A stretch of DNA of 5,237 nt from Candidatus Methanomethylicia archaeon (GTDB lineage: Archaea; Thermoproteota; Methanomethylicia; CALHIW01), in the NCBI GenBank assembly GCA_938030905.1, contig CALHIW010000038.1, positions 1 through 5,237 on the forward strand, read 5' to 3'. Below the pieces are notes generated by a model that saw nothing but the letters and a program-made list of their open reading frames with translations, was not told the origin of the DNA and made no database searches. Below are positions 4,261-5,237 of this stretch, piece after piece; within the stretch, counting starts at the first letter, position 1; every line of letters begins with the position of its first letter. Both the position numbers and the translations under genes were made by a program.

Positions 4261-5237
4261 AACTCCCTAACTACTATTGTTTTATACTCTCTATTAACAA
4301 TGTTTATCCAGTTAATATCTTCTAAAATCCTCATAATAGTTTTGAAATCAACTTCTAAAGTATATTTTCTTGGAGCTAAATTACATTCCTGCATTCTCCA
4401 ATCATTATATAACCCAATTTTTTCAGCGATCTCCATAATCCTATGCTTGCTAAGTCTTTCTAAAGGTTTAAATATAGGCACATTAATGACTTTATCTATA
4501 GCTGATAGATTTGATTTGTAAGATCTATATTCTTCACTAACTATAATACCATTAGCTTTAATGTTCTTACAAAGTTTCTCCACAATCTTATACATTATCA
4601 CTCTACATGCAGTACAGATCGTTTCTCTAGGTATTTCCTTACTAAGTTTTCCAATAGAGTACGTATGATTAAATAAATATACTCTAAGTTTTTCTTCAGG
4701 TATATATTCCCATAGCTTCCTCAATATGTTGGTAGTCTTAACTTCATAGTCTCTTGAAGTATATTGATTTAAGCTAAACTTTACAGGTACTATTACATAT
4801 CCTTCTCTAGCCATAATCCATGTAGAAACAGCACTCTTAATATCTCCCGATATTATTGATAAAATTTTCCCTCTAGTACCGTATGGCAAACCTCCAATAC
4901 CTTTATACTTCTCAAAATATATATGCGTCCTTCTACTCTTAACATTAACAAATACCTTAATATGAGGTTTCCTTAAACTGGTTTTAACATCTCTAACCCC
5001 CTTCTCCTCAGCTCTTAATAGTATTTCTGCACTAAGACAAACTTCAATATCCCTGCTTGTAAACGATAAGTTTTTAAATTTCCCCCCAGCTCTAACAGTA
5101 AATGTACTTCCCTCACTAATTCCTCTAGCTACGACTTGGGATCCTATACTTGTAATTTCATGAATATCTGTCCTAACTTCAACAGCTGGACTTACTGATG
5201 TAACACCGAAAACTGTTATAATATGCTTTAAAATGCT
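4254..5237 (-). CDS. ThiI-type tRNA sulfurtransferase homolog with degenerate PP-loop, 5' partial
   Basis: The minus-strand frame is open to the right edge of the window, giving 327 residues; roughly 50 N-terminal residues lie outside. The TTG at 4889 is an internal Leu of GGLP, not a start. Residues 1-105 form the ferredoxin-like/THUMP tRNA-binding region (VFGVTSVSPA, STFTVRAGGKF, RKPHIKVFVNV), followed by YKGIGGLPYGTRGK (about 109-124), typical of ThiI. The PP-loop, normally SGGxDSPVA, reads SGDIKSAVS at 130-138 (bases 4850-4824). A CTAC pair (C208, C211) matches the archaeal ThiI Cys-x2-Cys, and ECNLAPR matches the C-terminal Cys-Pro region, but the usual TGESLGQVASQ segment reads VSEEYRSYKSN. 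Active ThiI adenylates tRNA U8 and transfers sulfur to make 4-thiouridine. Loss of the second Gly and the Asp suggests weak or absent ATP pyrophosphatase activity; a tRNA-binding or subunit role is inferred. There is no rhodanese domain. Confidence 0.9.
   Translation of the reverse strand, partial: SILKHIITVFGVTSVSPAVEVRTDIHEITSIGSQVVARGISEGSTFTVRAGGKFKNLSFTSRDIEVCLSAEILLRAEEKGVRDVKTSLRKPHIKVFVNVKSRRTHIYFEKYKGIGGLPYGTRGKILSIISGDIKSAVSTWIMAREGYVIVPVKFSLNQYTSRDYEVKTTNILRKLWEYIPEEKLRVYLFNHTYSIGKLSKEIPRETICTACRVIMYKIVEKLCKNIKANGIIVSEEYRSYKSNLSAIDKVINVPIFKPLERLSKHRIMEIAEKIGLYNDWRMQECNLAPRKYTLEVDFKTIMRILEDINWINIVNREYKTIVVRELK

Noticed and set aside
4243..4521. Plus-strand open frame opposite the ThiI-like gene, hydrophobic and resembling a membrane protein
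   Set aside because: The apparent hydrophobicity comes from reading AT-rich antisense codons. It overlaps both convergent genes and has no promoter or ribosome-binding site of its own.
4887..4889. TTG at 4889 (minus) as the start of the ThiI-like gene
   Set aside because: It is the Leu of the GGLP motif; the frame continues to the right edge and encodes a THUMP-like domain.

Overview
This 5.2 kb window looks like chromosomal DNA from an archaeon, most likely a thermophilic crenarchaeote or another TACK-group lineage. The reasons are AT-rich coding DNA with AGA/AGG arginine and ATA isoleucine codons, BRE/TATA-type promoters placed for leaderless or very short-leader mRNAs, and gene families that are mainly archaeal (NFACT/RqcH, Mut7-C RNase domain with zinc ribbon, AMMECR1, and ThiI with a THUMP domain but no rhodanese). 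I cannot name a species from the sequence alone.

Layout, left to right. Positions 1-1869 (+) hold most of an NFACT/RqcH/Tae2-family ribosome quality-control protein whose N-terminus lies before the window. A TATA box then precedes a two-CBS-domain protein with a C-terminal zinc ribbon (1927-2499, +). Next comes a Mut7-C (DUF82) PIN-like putative RNase with its zinc ribbon (2574-3068, +). A roughly 540-base stretch without a recognisable gene follows (3069-3605). It is unexpectedly richer in GC than the neighbouring genes and carries a 62-base G-free tract, a hairpin and short broken reading frames. It may be a decayed mobile element or an uncharacterised structured RNA; the sequence does not decide. 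At its right end a strong TATA promoter with two dyad symmetries drives an AMMECR1-domain protein (3615-4253, +). Its stop codon directly abuts the stop codon of a convergent ThiI/THUMP-type gene (4254-5237, -), which runs off the right edge.

Functionally the window leans toward RNA and translation: a tRNA- and ribosome-binding quality-control factor, a putative RNase and a tRNA thiolation-type enzyme, plus a nucleotide-sensing CBS protein and the widely conserved AMMECR1 protein. The most unusual points are three. The ThiI homolog has a PP-loop changed from SGGxDS to SGDIKS, with further degeneration of the downstream catalytic segment, suggesting a tRNA-binding protein that has lost or altered ATP-dependent thiolation. 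The NFACT protein carries E-R in place of its diagnostic D-R motif. The 3069-3605 spacer has anomalous composition. I see no CRISPR array, tRNA, rRNA, intact transposon or prophage.
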